Shown: one piece after another, positions 17,663 through 26,756 of the stretch
Layout of the letters: each line of letters starts with the position of its first letter
Position numbering within the stretch: position 1 is the stretch's first letter
Assembly: GCA_001796335.1 (NCBI GenBank)
Contig: MGMF01000005.1
Location: forward strand, 1-64,000
Length of the DNA: 64,000 bases
Source: Chloroflexi bacterium GWB2_49_20
GTDB taxonomy: Bacteria > Chloroflexota > Anaerolineae > Anaerolineales > Villigracilaceae
Direction: 5' to 3'
The notes under the pieces: generated by a model
What the model saw: the letters and a program-made list of their open reading frames with translations, nothing else
Told to the model about the DNA's origin: nothing
The model's database searches: none
Position numbers and translations under genes: made by a program

Positions 17663-19120
17663 TTAAGGCAAACTATTTTTTGCAACCTGTCTGGCTTTCT
17701 TTCTCTCCAATAGCCTGCGGATGCGGGCATGGCGCTCGCGCGTCAGGGGGTAAAACCAGGCCATCAGTACAGCGGAAAAGAGCAGGATGGCGCCCAGGGG
17801 ACCGATCAGCAAGCGGATGGCCAACAGGGCGCTGGCAGGCTGGCTGAATTGTGTGGCTCCCTGAGGTGGGGTCTGGTAACCGAACCAGCCCAGCACTTGC
17901 AGGGCGATGAAAATGGCCACCGCACCGGTCAGCTTGCGGATGAAATTCTTGATGCCGTAATAAATGCCCTCCTGGCGGCGCCCGGTGCGCAACTCATCCC
18001 ATTCGATCACGTCCGGGAAGATCGAATCCGGCAGGACATGCGCGGCGGAAACGGATATCCCGGCCATCACAGCCAGGATCAGGATGGCGGTCACCTGTCC
18101 GGGCTGCACACTGAAGATGAGCAATTGCACCACGGCCCAGAAAGACATGGCGATGATATAGGTGATGTTCTTGGTTAATTTGTGTGAGAGCCAGATCCAG
18201 AACGGTAACAGCAGCACGGAGGTTACCAATAGCAGCCCGAGAACGGACGAATCCAAAGACATACCAAGCGCTTTTTGAAGCAAATTACCGCCCGCGATCC
18301 AATAGGTGAGGAAGAAGGGCAAACACAAAGCCACCAGGTCAAATGTGATCCAATTAAGCATAAAGAGGGCGGTGGCATAACGGAAGGGGATATTGCTCCA
18401 GGCTGTGCGGATGGTTTCCCTAAGAGATACAGATGGCTCCTGGCGGGATTCCTGTGTATTCTCTGGCCGTTCACGTATCACGAAGAAGATCAGCAGCAGG
18501 GGAATGATGGCCAGGCCACCAAACAGGGATGCCACCACCATGTAGCCTTGCTGCTGGGTGGCCCCGCTGGCCAGCACGGATTTCACGATCTCGGGAGCGG
18601 CGACGGCGGTCACCAGTGAGGCCAGCAGGTTGAAGAACATACGGAAGCCGGTCAGGGTTGTGCGCTCATCATAATCCGGAGTGATCTCGGGGGTCAGGGA
18701 ATACAGCGGAACGCTGATGAGCGTTTGCAGGGTATCACTGAGCATATACATCAGCGATACGACGGCAGCCAGGGCGATCTGGTTGCCAATGGGGGGTACC
18801 CACCACAGGAAAATAAAAGCCAGCCCGAAGGGTATGGAAAAAAACAACAGGAAAGGCCGGCGGCGTCCCCAACGGGATTTAACCCGGTCACTGAGCATTC
18901 CCACCAGCGGGTCATTGATCGCGTCCCAGATTACACCCAGCACCACTGCAAAGGATGCCAGGCGAGGTTCCAGCCCGACCACGTCTGTCAGAAAGATGGC
19001 ATAGAAGATCTGGCGCAAGGTGCCAAAACTGGCATAACTCCAATCACCTGAACCAAAGACCAGTTTTTGCCACAAAGACAGGTAATTCTTGCGAGGCCGG
19101 GCTTGTTCGATTGTGCTCAT
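17663..19120 (-). CDS. GPH-family sugar:cation symporter (MFS)
   Basis: The 485-residue integral membrane protein belongs to the glycoside-pentoside-hexuronide:cation symporters (MelB-like). It has about twelve hydrophobic helices and the family signature DAINDPLVGMLSDRVKSRWGRR near residues 65-86. The conserved aspartates of the cation site (here in the DAINDP helix) are present. I set the start at ATG 19120 (MSTIEQARPRKN), which has AAGGAG six bases upstream; the reading frame extends further upstream but that part is not protein-like. The PLP enzyme gene ends 83 bases upstream. The sugar or glycoside carried is unknown. Confidence 0.92.
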   Translation of the reverse strand: MSTIEQARPRKNYLSLWQKLVFGSGDWSYASFGTLRQIFYAIFLTDVVGLEPRLASFAVVLGVIWDAINDPLVGMLSDRVKSRWGRRRPFLLFFSIPFGLAFIFLWWVPPIGNQIALAAVVSLMYMLSDTLQTLISVPLYSLTPEITPDYDERTTLTGFRMFFNLLASLVTAVAAPEIVKSVLASGATQQQGYMVVASLFGGLAIIPLLLIFFVIRERPENTQESRQEPSVSLRETIRTAWSNIPFRYATALFMLNWITFDLVALCLPFFLTYWIAGGNLLQKALGMSLDSSVLGLLLVTSVLLLPFWIWLSHKLTKNITYIIAMSFWAVVQLLIFSVQPGQVTAILILAVMAGISVSAAHVLPDSIFPDVIEWDELRTGRRQEGIYYGIKNFIRKLTGAVAIFIALQVLGWFGYQTPPQGATQFSQPASALLAIRLLIGPLGAILLFSAVLMAWFYPLTRERHARIRRLLERKKARQVAKNSLP

Positions 19121-19203
19121 GCTATTCTCCTTTGGCGAAGGAAATGAAATGGTTTTCTTCCATAATTCAGGTGAGGTTGGGGGAATGAAATGTGTAAAGC
19201 GAA

Positions 19204-20661
19204 TTAGTTGGAAAGTCTTGTCATTGAATCCAGTAGATCCAACACCAGTTCCTTGATATCTCCTCGATTGGGCAGTGACCCGATCAGGCCGTACATGGGA
19301 GCCATGCGTGAAGGCAGTCCGCTGCCCGAGCCGCCCAGCATGGAGGAGACTTTTTCCATCAGGGCGCTCATCCATTTCCTGGGGAGCAGGCGCGCCAGCA
19401 GGTTGGCAACTGCAATAATGAATTTGCTGCTGGTTTTTCGAAAGGAGGGCTTGCGAACGATGGCTGCGGCGGCTGCCAGGTCATCCAGAAATTCGCCGGT
19501 GATCTTGCTGTGGACATGATTAACAGTGACGTGCAGGCAGCGCGGAAAGTGCTGGCGGTCAAGGTGCCAGCCGCGCAGTTCCAGTTCATCAGCCACCTCA
19601 TACACATCCAGGCTGTCGGAGGCGATGGCAAAGACACTCATCTCGGGGTTGCTGAGTATTTTCAGCCCGGGGATATTGCGAATACCATCCTGGAGGATGC
19701 GGGTGGTTTCCATGACGGTCTGGGTGATCTTCAGATAGCCGGCCTCGCCAAGATGGTTCATCAAGGCCCAGGCTGCCGCAATGGGTCCGGCCGCGCGTGA
19801 GCCGGTCATGGTTGGGGAGGGATAGATGCCTCCCGGCCAGTTGATGGAGACGAACATCTGGTGGCGGCGCAGCTCCGGGCTGCGATACAGGATGACGGAG
19901 GCGGGTTTGGCGGCATAGCCAAACTTGTGCAGGTCGGCTGAAATGGAAGTGACGCCCGGCACGCTGAAATCAAAGTCGGGGATGGGGTAGCCCAGTTTGC
20001 GGGCAAAAGGCAGCAGAAAGCCGCCCACGCAGGCGTCGGTGTGGAACAGGAGACCATGTCCCTGGGCCAGGGCAGCCAGTTCACGGATCGGGTCGATGAC
20101 CCCGTGTGGATAGGAAGGAGCAGACCCGACCACCAGGATGGTATTGGGAGTGATGGCACGGCGCATGGCCTCCACATCCGCGCGATAATCAGAGCGGACG
20201 GGAACCTGCACCAGGCGCACATCAAAGTATTCGGCGGCTTTTTCAAAGGCCGGGTGGGCGGTGACGGGCAGGACCACTTCGGGCTGGGTGATCTCAGGGT
20301 GATGCTGGCGCGCCCAATCACGGGCTGTCTTGACCGCCATGAGCAGAGACTCGGTGCCGCCGGTCGTCATATTGCCGCACACGTTTTCATCCCCGCCCAG
20401 CAGGGAGGCGGTCATGGCAAGCACTTCACTTTCAAATTTACGGATACTTGGGAAGGCAGTCGGGTTAAGGCCGTTCTCCGAGAAGAACATGGTATAGGCC
20501 TCTTTGAGCAGGAGATCGATCTCTTCGTTGATATGGTAAACCAACCCAAAGGCGCGCCCCTGCTGCCATTTGATGTCATGGTCACGGGCAGTGCGCATGG
20601 CTGCAAGCACATCTTTTTTGGAACTTCCTGTGGATGGCAGGGCAAGAGTAGCTGAACTCAT
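19204..20661 (-). CDS. Sphingosine-1-phosphate lyase-like PLP-dependent enzyme
   Basis: The 485-residue fold-type I PLP enzyme resembles sphingosine-1-phosphate lyases and group II decarboxylases. The PLP lysine is in SADLHKFGYAAKP (about residue 250). Conserved segments GNMTTGGTESLLMAVKTARDW and FHTDACVGGFLLPF, with the cofactor-pairing Asp, are present, and the MTGSRAAGPIAAAWA loop is typical of S1P lyase rather than glutamate decarboxylase. The ATG at 20661 follows AGAGGAG. Known bacterial S1P lyases cleave phosphorylated long-chain bases; since sphingolipids are unusual in this group, another phosphoamino alcohol substrate is possible. It may be co-transcribed with the GPH transporter. 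Confidence 0.88.
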   Translation of the reverse strand: MSSATLALPSTGSSKKDVLAAMRTARDHDIKWQQGRAFGLVYHINEEIDLLLKEAYTMFFSENGLNPTAFPSIRKFESEVLAMTASLLGGDENVCGNMTTGGTESLLMAVKTARDWARQHHPEITQPEVVLPVTAHPAFEKAAEYFDVRLVQVPVRSDYRADVEAMRRAITPNTILVVGSAPSYPHGVIDPIRELAALAQGHGLLFHTDACVGGFLLPFARKLGYPIPDFDFSVPGVTSISADLHKFGYAAKPASVILYRSPELRRHQMFVSINWPGGIYPSPTMTGSRAAGPIAAAWALMNHLGEAGYLKITQTVMETTRILQDGIRNIPGLKILSNPEMSVFAIASDSLDVYEVADELELRGWHLDRQHFPRCLHVTVNHVHSKITGEFLDDLAAAAAIVRKPSFRKTSSKFIIAVANLLARLLPRKWMSALMEKVSSMLGGSGSGLPSRMAPMYGLIGSLPNRGDIKELVLDLLDSMTRLSN

Positions 20662-20853
20662 GATCAATCTCCTCTGGCAGGGATTGTAATGGAATTAGTT
20701 TAGCACATATTTCATTACGATGCGATAAAATACGGGCATGGTTCCTATATTTTTTAATGTTGGAGACACAGCATCCCATCCCCCTTTATCCTCCTTCCCG
20801 GGAATGGGCCGGGGGTGGGGTTGAAAAACCAAAAATCAAGCCAAACTGGGGGC

Positions 20854-22086
20854 ATGTCTTCCCTGGCCGATAAACTTAAAGCCCTGGGTGTTAAAACCGG
20901 CACTGCCGGAATCCAGGCTCCGTCACGCGGAAACCCAGGCAGCTATTCCATTGAGCGTGTTGTGGATGGGCGCTTTGTATCCACGCGCCTGGGGGACACC
21001 TTTATCAGCGAAAGCCACTACCCTCTGGATCACCAGCACGGGGAAGTCCCGATCCTGTTCTCGGAGGGGTTGGACACGCTGGCGCTGTGGGCCGGGGATG
21101 GAGGACTGACCGGCATGAAAACGGCGGATTTTGTCTTCCTGGATACGGAGACAAGCGGTCTGTCTGGCGGCACGGGCACGTATGCTTTCATGGTGGGGGC
21201 GGGGCGTTTTGAAGCTGGTGGATTCCACCTGGAGCAGTTCTTTATGCGGGATCCGGGTGAGGAGGCTGCCATGCTGGAAGCCCTGACCGATTTTCTGGCT
21301 CCGGCAAGCGTCATGGTTACGTATAATGGCAAGGCTTTTGATGCGCCTCTGTTGAAGACCCGCTACCGGTTGCATGACATGCCGGTTCCCTTCAATGACA
21401 TGATTCACCTTGACCTGCTGCCCCTGGCGCGGCGCCTGTGGCGCGACCGCCTGCCCAGCCGGACCTTGAAATATATTGAAGAAAATGTGCTGGGCGCACC
21501 ACGCAGCAGTGAAGAAGTGCCGGGCTATGAGATCCCTTACCTGTATTTCGATTATCTGCGCAGCGGAGATGCCCGTCCGCTGATGGGTGTGTTCTACCAC
21601 AACAACATGGACATCGTGGCGCTGGCAGCCATGCTCAACCACATGAACCACATGCTGGTGGAACCCCTGCACGAATCCATTGAGCATGGGTTGGATCGCA
21701 TCGCCCTGGCCAAACTATTTGAGGATCTGGGTAAGTGGGACCAGGCCGCCCAATTGTATGAACGTGGCTTGCAGGAGTCCTTGCCCGAAGCGGATTTTGG
21801 CCAGGCGGTCCGACGGCTGTCCATCCTGCAGCGCCGGCGCGGTGACCTGGAGGCAGCCCTGGCATTGTGGGAGAAGGCAGCCAATGATGGATATATTTAT
21901 GCGCACATTGAACTTGCCAAACATCACGAGCATCGCCAGCGCGACCCTGTCACTGCCATGCGCTGGACGCTTTTGGCACGTGAATTGGTGCAGAAAGATG
22001 AGAGCCTGCCGGTTTACATGCGCAAGCACTGGCTGGATGAAGTCAATCATCGTTTGGAGCGCCTGGAGAAAAAGGCCAGATCATGA
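20854..22086 (+). CDS. YprB-type RNase H-like exonuclease with TPR-like tail
   Basis: The 410-residue protein has an RNase H-like (DEDD) domain of the YprB family at about residues 85-265. Acidic motifs are visible: FVFLDTETSGLSGGTGTY (DxE), MVTYNGKAFDAPLLKTRY, and a late HNNMDIVALAAML that supplies the last acid. The C-terminal third (about 280-410) is helical with TPR-like repeats such as AQLYERGLQESL and ALALWEKAANDGY. The ATG at 20854 gives a sensible N-terminus; a GTG at 20815 is in frame but lies in a C/G-rich stretch. The gene is divergent from the PLP enzyme and is followed 12 bases later by a lipoprotein gene. Substrate is unknown. Confidence 0.85.
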   Translation: MSSLADKLKALGVKTGTAGIQAPSRGNPGSYSIERVVDGRFVSTRLGDTFISESHYPLDHQHGEVPILFSEGLDTLALWAGDGGLTGMKTADFVFLDTETSGLSGGTGTYAFMVGAGRFEAGGFHLEQFFMRDPGEEAAMLEALTDFLAPASVMVTYNGKAFDAPLLKTRYRLHDMPVPFNDMIHLDLLPLARRLWRDRLPSRTLKYIEENVLGAPRSSEEVPGYEIPYLYFDYLRSGDARPLMGVFYHNNMDIVALAAMLNHMNHMLVEPLHESIEHGLDRIALAKLFEDLGKWDQAAQLYERGLQESLPEADFGQAVRRLSILQRRRGDLEAALALWEKAANDGYIYAHIELAKHHEHRQRDPVTAMRWTLLARELVQKDESLPVYMRKHWLDEVNHRLERLEKKARS

Positions 22087-22098
22087 AAGGTTGATACT

Positions 22099-22899
22099 AT
22101 GAATAAACATATATTTGTCTATGGCTGCACCCTGGTAGTGATAAGCCTGGCGATACTGGCCTGCGGCTTTACGCTCAACCTCACTCCCGAGCCTCCTGCG
22201 CCGACCTCCACACCCAGGCTGGAGGTTACCGAACAACCCGCGCCCCAGGTGATTGTGCTGATATCCATTCCCTTTGAAGAAACCAGTGAAACACCGCCGT
22301 ACCGCATAACTGCCCAGATCCCTTCGCTGCAAAGCAGGCAGGGCAGTGAAGAATCACGCGTGCTGCTTTTTAACCAGCTTGTGGATGGATTGGTGCGGGG
22401 GGATATAGACTCATTCAGAACCAGTTTTCAGCAGAATGCCTCCAACCCGCTTGTTGTAATGGGCAGCACTTATGATCTGCAATATGCGCTGCTCTCACCT
22501 GCCGGGGACGTCATGAGCCTTAAATTTGATATCAACTTCTATTCTGACGGAGCCGCCCACCCGGGCAGTTACAGTCTGACCTTTAACTATGACCTGGCAG
22601 CCGGTCAGCAGTTGAGCCTGGAGCAGCTCTTCCTGCCGGGTTCAGATTACCTGGAACGGATGGCAGCCTACTGCAAGGAACAGCTCAACCTGCGGGATAT
22701 TGCTTATTCTGAAGCCGGTGCCGACCCAATCCTTGAGAACTATCGCAACTGGAACATTACCGCCGATGGCCTGCTGATCTCATTTGACCCCTACCAGGTG
22801 GCAGCCTATGCTGCCGGCCCGCAGACCGTGCTGGTGCCGTATGGCGAACTGCAGTTGGTGATTGACCCCCACAGTCCACTGGCGGGATTTGTGGAATGA
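22099..22899 (+). CDS. Lipoprotein with DUF3298/RsiV-like domain
   Basis: The 266-residue protein starts with a lipoprotein signal: hydrophobic core and lipobox LAILAC with Cys22. A Pro/Thr-rich linker (about 27-52) follows, then a DUF3298-type domain (about 65-260), with LKFDINFYSDGAAHPGSYSLTFNYDLAAG and LSLEQLFLPGSDYLERM as the family's hallmark strands and helix. The same fold forms the extracellular part of the anti-sigma factor RsiV, which binds lysozyme; here there is no cytoplasmic anti-sigma part. It begins 12 bases after the exonuclease gene and opens a run of envelope proteins. Confidence 0.85.
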   Translation: MNKHIFVYGCTLVVISLAILACGFTLNLTPEPPAPTSTPRLEVTEQPAPQVIVLISIPFEETSETPPYRITAQIPSLQSRQGSEESRVLLFNQLVDGLVRGDIDSFRTSFQQNASNPLVVMGSTYDLQYALLSPAGDVMSLKFDINFYSDGAAHPGSYSLTFNYDLAAGQQLSLEQLFLPGSDYLERMAAYCKEQLNLRDIAYSEAGADPILENYRNWNITADGLLISFDPYQVAAYAAGPQTVLVPYGELQLVIDPHSPLAGFVE

Positions 22900-23027
22900 A
22901 TCCAAACCCAGCGAGCGCGGATGGATTGAAATGTCACCCTCATACTAACTTGTTACAGGACAAGGGAAGACGACGATGTTGTCTATGAGTGATATGTCAT
23001 ATCGTAACGATTCTGGAGATAATCCAT

Positions 23028-23384
23028 ATGAAAGAAAACAGGATTTTCCAACAAAAGCGTCGTAACTTTTCTGTCGTTTTGGTCAGCATTTTGTTGGCAA
23101 TCTTTGCAATGATCATCTCCGTAAAGTATCAATATCCTGACAATTCTTCATGCCAGGGGTACCTGGGCGCTGGCTTTCCAGTACTATATATCTGTGATGG
23201 CAATGGAGGCGGATCACCCATTCAAAGTTGGGGAAAAATTACTCCTATAGACGTAGTAAATGGGGGTATCAGACCCATAGGTTTCGTGGTTGACTTCCTG
23301 TTTTATACAATAATATTCTATGCTGCCATTCTCTTAATTCTTGGTATCTACCAACGAGTAGTTCGTACTCGGTTGCAAGTGTAA
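23028..23384 (+). CDS. Two-TM hypothetical membrane protein
   Basis: The 118-residue protein is not recognised. It has a basic N-terminus (QQKRRN), one hydrophobic helix (about 17-35), an extracytoplasmic loop with two cysteines (SSCQGYLG and YICDGNGGG) that could form a disulfide, and a second helix (about 85-108). GGAG lies nine bases before the ATG at 23028; an upstream in-frame ATG has no ribosome site. It is one of a series of small envelope proteins in this region. No family name can be supported. Confidence 0.6.
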   Translation: MKENRIFQQKRRNFSVVLVSILLAIFAMIISVKYQYPDNSSCQGYLGAGFPVLYICDGNGGGSPIQSWGKITPIDVVNGGIRPIGFVVDFLFYTIIFYAAILLILGIYQRVVRTRLQV

Positions 23385-23547
23385 TGTTATTAATCGCCTC
23401 ATAACTGCCTTAGACAAAGCCTGTCGTGAACCCTAAAAGAGCAGTGATAGTCCGTGGAGAGATCCACCCTATGTAAACACGTATGGAAGATTTAATGCCA
23501 TAATTGTAATTGGGTTTGAAGATTCGTCAGCTAATGGAGGTGAAACC

Positions 23548-24003
23548 GTGCGGTTTCATAAAATGTTTCCAATTATTGCCATATCAGCCTGCCTGCTGAT
23601 CCTGGGCGGCTGTATCATCAAAGACAGTCCGGCCCCGGGCTGTGTGGAATCGATCGGGTTCCCGGCTATGGGAGGCTGTTCTGGAAAAACCGCCATCGTG
23701 GACCTTGAAGTGGAGTCGGCGCCGGATTGTGTGGTTATCGAGGCCAATAATTGTAACAGGGGCGTGTTGGAGATCCGCAACAACTGTGAGGATACCCTGC
23801 AACTGGATGGAATGGAAATCTCCCCTGTCAACTCGATCAGCCTGGATTTTAGGGAGGCAGATGGCTCGCTCGATTTACTGGAAGCCCACGGCAATTTTTC
23901 GCAATTTGCCCCGGTGGAAGACCGGGAAATCGAGATCACCGGGACCCTGGGGAGTCAGACCATCCGCATCGTGCTTACGAAAACAAAGCCATTATGTGAA
24001 TGA
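23548..24003 (+). CDS. Small cysteine-rich lipoprotein
   Basis: The 151-residue protein starts at a GTG preceded by TGGAGGTG. It has a lipoprotein signal with lipobox ILGGC (Cys22). The mature part has six or more cysteines, most within 100 residues (GCVESI, GGCSGK, DCVVIEANNCNRG, NNCEDT, LCE), suggesting a disulfide-held beta domain outside the membrane. I do not recognise the family. The neighbouring 23028, 24123 and 24429 genes also encode envelope proteins. Confidence 0.65.
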   Translation: MRFHKMFPIIAISACLLILGGCIIKDSPAPGCVESIGFPAMGGCSGKTAIVDLEVESAPDCVVIEANNCNRGVLEIRNNCEDTLQLDGMEISPVNSISLDFREADGSLDLLEAHGNFSQFAPVEDREIEITGTLGSQTIRIVLTKTKPLCE

Positions 24004-24029
24004 AAGCAGGTATAAATAGTATGCTGTTT

Positions 24030-24056
24030 GAATGTTCCTGAAAGACGGGAACATTC
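24030..24056. other. Perfect hairpin between envelope genes
   Basis: GAATGTTCC at 24030-24038 and GGAACATTC at 24048-24056 form a perfect 9-bp stem with a nine-base loop. No T-run follows, so it is not a standard terminator; it may stabilise or process an operon transcript or bind a protein. Confidence 0.4.
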
Positions 24057-24122
24057 CGGGTTAAAATTCAACCACCAATTCATCTGTCTTAAACTACCCC
24101 GTGAACCAGGAGTGAATGATCT

Positions 24123-24425
24123 ATGAGCAATACGGAATTCAACATAAAGCAGGGTTCCCCAACAAAGAAATTTAATAAATCCCATCCGGTGGCTGGTTGT
24201 GCCGGTCACGCCCTGGGCTGTGGATGCAGTTTTGTGGCATGCTGGGTGGCTGCCCTGGTCCTTTCTGCGTTCCTGGCTCCACTTTTTGGCCAAACCTCAG
24301 GGGGTAATACTATTATCGGGATGCTGCTGGCGGCGCTGACCTGTGGCGGGAGCCTGGTCGTGGGGGCGGTTCTCTCCTTCCTGGTCGGTCGTGTTTTTCC
24401 AATTCTTAAAAATAAGGCAGGGTAA
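24123..24425 (+). CDS. Two-TM hypothetical membrane protein
   Basis: The 100-residue protein has a polar N-terminal 20 residues, a Gly/Cys-rich patch (GCAGHALGCGCSFVAC), and two hydrophobic helices (about 36-57 and 61-92). CAGGAG lies ten bases upstream of the ATG. Its stop is three bases before the start of the HExxH protein gene, so the two are almost certainly co-translated. No family was recognised. The tight coupling suggests a partner or anchor for the peptidase-like protein. Confidence 0.6.
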   Translation: MSNTEFNIKQGSPTKKFNKSHPVAGCAGHALGCGCSFVACWVAALVLSAFLAPLFGQTSGGNTIIGMLLAALTCGGSLVVGAVLSFLVGRVFPILKNKAG

Positions 24426-24428
24426 GAT

Positions 24429-25931
24429 ATGAAGCGCTTAACAATAATATTGCTCTCTGGCTTGGGAATATTGCTGGCTATATCGGCTCTCACCCCTAAA
24501 CCGGTCAACGCCGGGATGGAATTTCAAAATACAGCCTGTGGACAGGCACTTGCGGATGCAGCCAGTGATGCTGGGATTGTTCCTGATACTGTCACCTGGG
24601 CTTATGATCAAAGCGATCCCTGGGGATGCAGTGTAAGTTATGAATGGAAGGTGGATGAATGGTCGTGGAGTGATGTGAATCTTCAGATCGATCGCTGGTA
24701 TGACTTTCAATCTTATTCCTGTGATGATTCCTCGGGGTGTGAAGTGACCTCATTTCATGAGTTTCCTGCCTTGTTGGAAGAAAAATACCAGCGTGTCCTT
24801 TCTTTTCAATGGTATGTGGAACGTGGCGGCGCTGGATATATATTCCTGGTGTCCAAAGGTACTGCGAATCGCCAGACAGAGACCAGCGAAATAATGGAGT
24901 TGGCCGAGGCTTTGTGGCTGGCGGCTGATCCTGGGCTGCCCTGGGGAGATGGCAGCCCGGGGACCGATCCGGATAATCAACCTGGTGGGAACATCCCCTC
25001 CGTTCCTGGGGAACAGCCTGGTGGAAATATCCCTTCTATTCCCGGCAGCCAATCGGGCACCAAAAGCCTGGGGCCGCTTGCAACCACTCCTTTTGTGCCG
25101 TTAATCGGTGCATTGATCGGTACAATCATCGGCTGGCTGGTATCAGTGGCCAGGACAAATTGGGATGCCTTAAAAAAGTTATTTACTTCCCTGTTCAAGG
25201 CAGACCCGGTCTCCACACCCACATTACTTCTTCCGGAAGATTGGGAGATCTGGGAAAACGATCATGTCTTTGCTGGGCCTGAAGAACCTTTGCGCGGACC
25301 GGATTTCAAAGAGAACAGGTCAGTATACATCTCCGCGCAGGATGCCAAGGAAACGCTGTTGGATTTCTATTCAACCGAGATCTCTCCCGAAAGCAAGTCC
25401 CGTGTTCAAAGTGCGAGTATGACCTTCTTGAAAGATGATGCCTTCAAAAGTAGTTATAAACAAGCTTTTGGGAAGGAGGATAAGGATTTCACCAGCGCTT
25501 TCGTCAGCAGCAATGGTGAAATAACCGTAAACGAGGAACAGGCTATCAATTACACACCTGTGCATGAGCTCATGCATGTCGCCTCGAATCCCGAACTGGG
25601 TCTAATGACCAACGAAGCCCTGGATGAAGGTTTCACCGAATATTTCACCAAGCAGATCACGGACTCCCGCAAGACGATCCGCTCCACCCACTATGAGGAT
25701 ATCGGCAGTGTGGACATAGTCAGGCAGCTTGCCAGAAACCACGGAGAAGAGCTGTTGCGCAGGGCATACTTCAGTCCTGGCCGCCCGGTGGTGGAAGAAC
25801 TGCGCAGAGCGGTCGACCAAAAACTGGGGCCGGGTGCTTTTAATAAAGTAGTCGAGTTGATGGCCCGGAATGAGCACATTAATAAACGCCTAGCCCTGGA
25901 CCTGCTGCGCAGCCAGGGCATCCGCCGCTAG
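24429..25931 (+). CDS. Secreted/transmembrane protein with HExxH metallopeptidase-like C-terminus
   Basis: The 500-residue protein starts with a signal peptide (about 1-28). An extracytoplasmic domain with several cysteines follows (about 29-170), then a Gly/Pro-rich linker holding two tandem copies of a 12-residue unit QPGGNIPS(V/I)PG (about 183-206). A strongly hydrophobic helix follows (about 219-241), flanked on its C side by basic residues (ARTNWDALKKLFTSLFK). The C-terminal domain has HELMH (379-383) and, 21 residues on, GFTEYF with Glu404 as the likely third zinc ligand, the gluzincin pattern. By the positive-inside rule the peptidase-like domain would be cytoplasmic and the N-terminal domain outside. 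The family is unknown to me. It is coupled to 24123 and followed by a HEAT-like gene 17 bases on. Confidence 0.7.
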   Translation: MKRLTIILLSGLGILLAISALTPKPVNAGMEFQNTACGQALADAASDAGIVPDTVTWAYDQSDPWGCSVSYEWKVDEWSWSDVNLQIDRWYDFQSYSCDDSSGCEVTSFHEFPALLEEKYQRVLSFQWYVERGGAGYIFLVSKGTANRQTETSEIMELAEALWLAADPGLPWGDGSPGTDPDNQPGGNIPSVPGEQPGGNIPSIPGSQSGTKSLGPLATTPFVPLIGALIGTIIGWLVSVARTNWDALKKLFTSLFKADPVSTPTLLLPEDWEIWENDHVFAGPEEPLRGPDFKENRSVYISAQDAKETLLDFYSTEISPESKSRVQSASMTFLKDDAFKSSYKQAFGKEDKDFTSAFVSSNGEITVNEEQAINYTPVHELMHVASNPELGLMTNEALDEGFTEYFTKQITDSRKTIRSTHYEDIGSVDIVRQLARNHGEELLRRAYFSPGRPVVEELRRAVDQKLGPGAFNKVVELMARNEHINKRLALDLLRSQGIRR

Positions 25932-25948
25932 TGGAGGTTTGAAAAACC

Positions 25949-26500
25949 ATGGATGAATCAATAAGGCAAAGTTTTGAGGACCTTCGCTCGCCGGATAAGG
26001 AACTGCGCTACCGGGCTTTCTTGCACATCATGGAGATCACAGATGATCCCGTGGACTGGGCTTACCAGGTTTGGGACGAGATGGTTGCCAACCTGAAGCA
26101 TAAGGATAACCACGTCAGAGCCATCGCAGCCCAGGTGCTGTGCAACCTGGCCAAAAATGACCCGGAAAACAGGATGCTCAAGGATTTTGAGGCAATACTG
26201 TCCGTGACAAGGGATGAGAGATTTGTAACAGCACGCCACAGCCTGCAAGCCATCTGGAAGGTGGGACTGGCAGGAGCGAAGCAACAGAAGATATTGGTGG
26301 AGGGTCTTGAAGGTCGCTACCGGGAATGCGTCACAGAAAAGAACTGTACCTTGATCCGCTATGATATCATCCAGGATTTCAGGAAGATATATGCTGAAAT
26401 CAAGGATGAGAAAATCAGGGGGAAGGCGCTTGAGCTGATTGAAATTGAAGACGATCTCAAGTACCGCAAGAAGTATGCCAGCCTGTGGAAAGGCAGGTGA
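25949..26500 (+). CDS. HEAT/Armadillo-like repeat protein
   Basis: The 183-residue protein is almost all helix and looks like three or four HEAT-like repeats: RSPDKELRYRAFLHIMEIT, KHKDNHVRAIAAQVLCNLAK, and TARHSLQAIWKVGLAGAKQQ. Such proteins act as binding scaffolds; no catalytic motif is visible. GGAGG lies 13 bases upstream of the ATG. It follows the HExxH protein gene closely, so it may be part of the same unit, perhaps as a cytoplasmic partner. Confidence 0.65.
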   Translation: MDESIRQSFEDLRSPDKELRYRAFLHIMEITDDPVDWAYQVWDEMVANLKHKDNHVRAIAAQVLCNLAKNDPENRMLKDFEAILSVTRDERFVTARHSLQAIWKVGLAGAKQQKILVEGLEGRYRECVTEKNCTLIRYDIIQDFRKIYAEIKDEKIRGKALELIEIEDDLKYRKKYASLWKGR

Positions 26501-26604
26501 AGCAACCTGGCAGAAATGAACATGCTTGATCCCGGGTAACACTAGCTGAAATGTCGTGTTGGGGGTCAATTGATTTAATGAGATAACTCTTATCGAATAT
26601 TAAT

Positions 26605-26633
26605 TTGATAAATATTGTCATATTTAGTATAAT
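26605..26633 (+). promoter_or_regulatory. Sigma-70-type promoter for the VOC/cupin genes
   Basis: TTGATA at 26605-26610 and TATAAT at 26628-26633 are 17 bases apart, close to the ideal. It lies about 120 bases upstream of the VOC gene start, in an AT-rich gap, so the transcript has a leader of around 115 bases in which I see no known riboswitch. Confidence 0.7.
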
Positions 26634-26756
26634 TTGTTGACTGTTATTTCGTCAGCCTGGTTAGTCTCTTGCCCCTTTTTATCGTTGAATGATGTGCCTT
26701 GACATCGATAAATCCAGGCATACCGAAATGGTTTTGAGGCTTGAAAGGAGAAAAAA

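Noticed and set aside
19121-19375. An in-frame upstream extension of the GPH transporter.
   Set aside because: It overlaps the 3' end of the PLP enzyme gene in another frame; the ATG at 19120 has a strong ribosome site.
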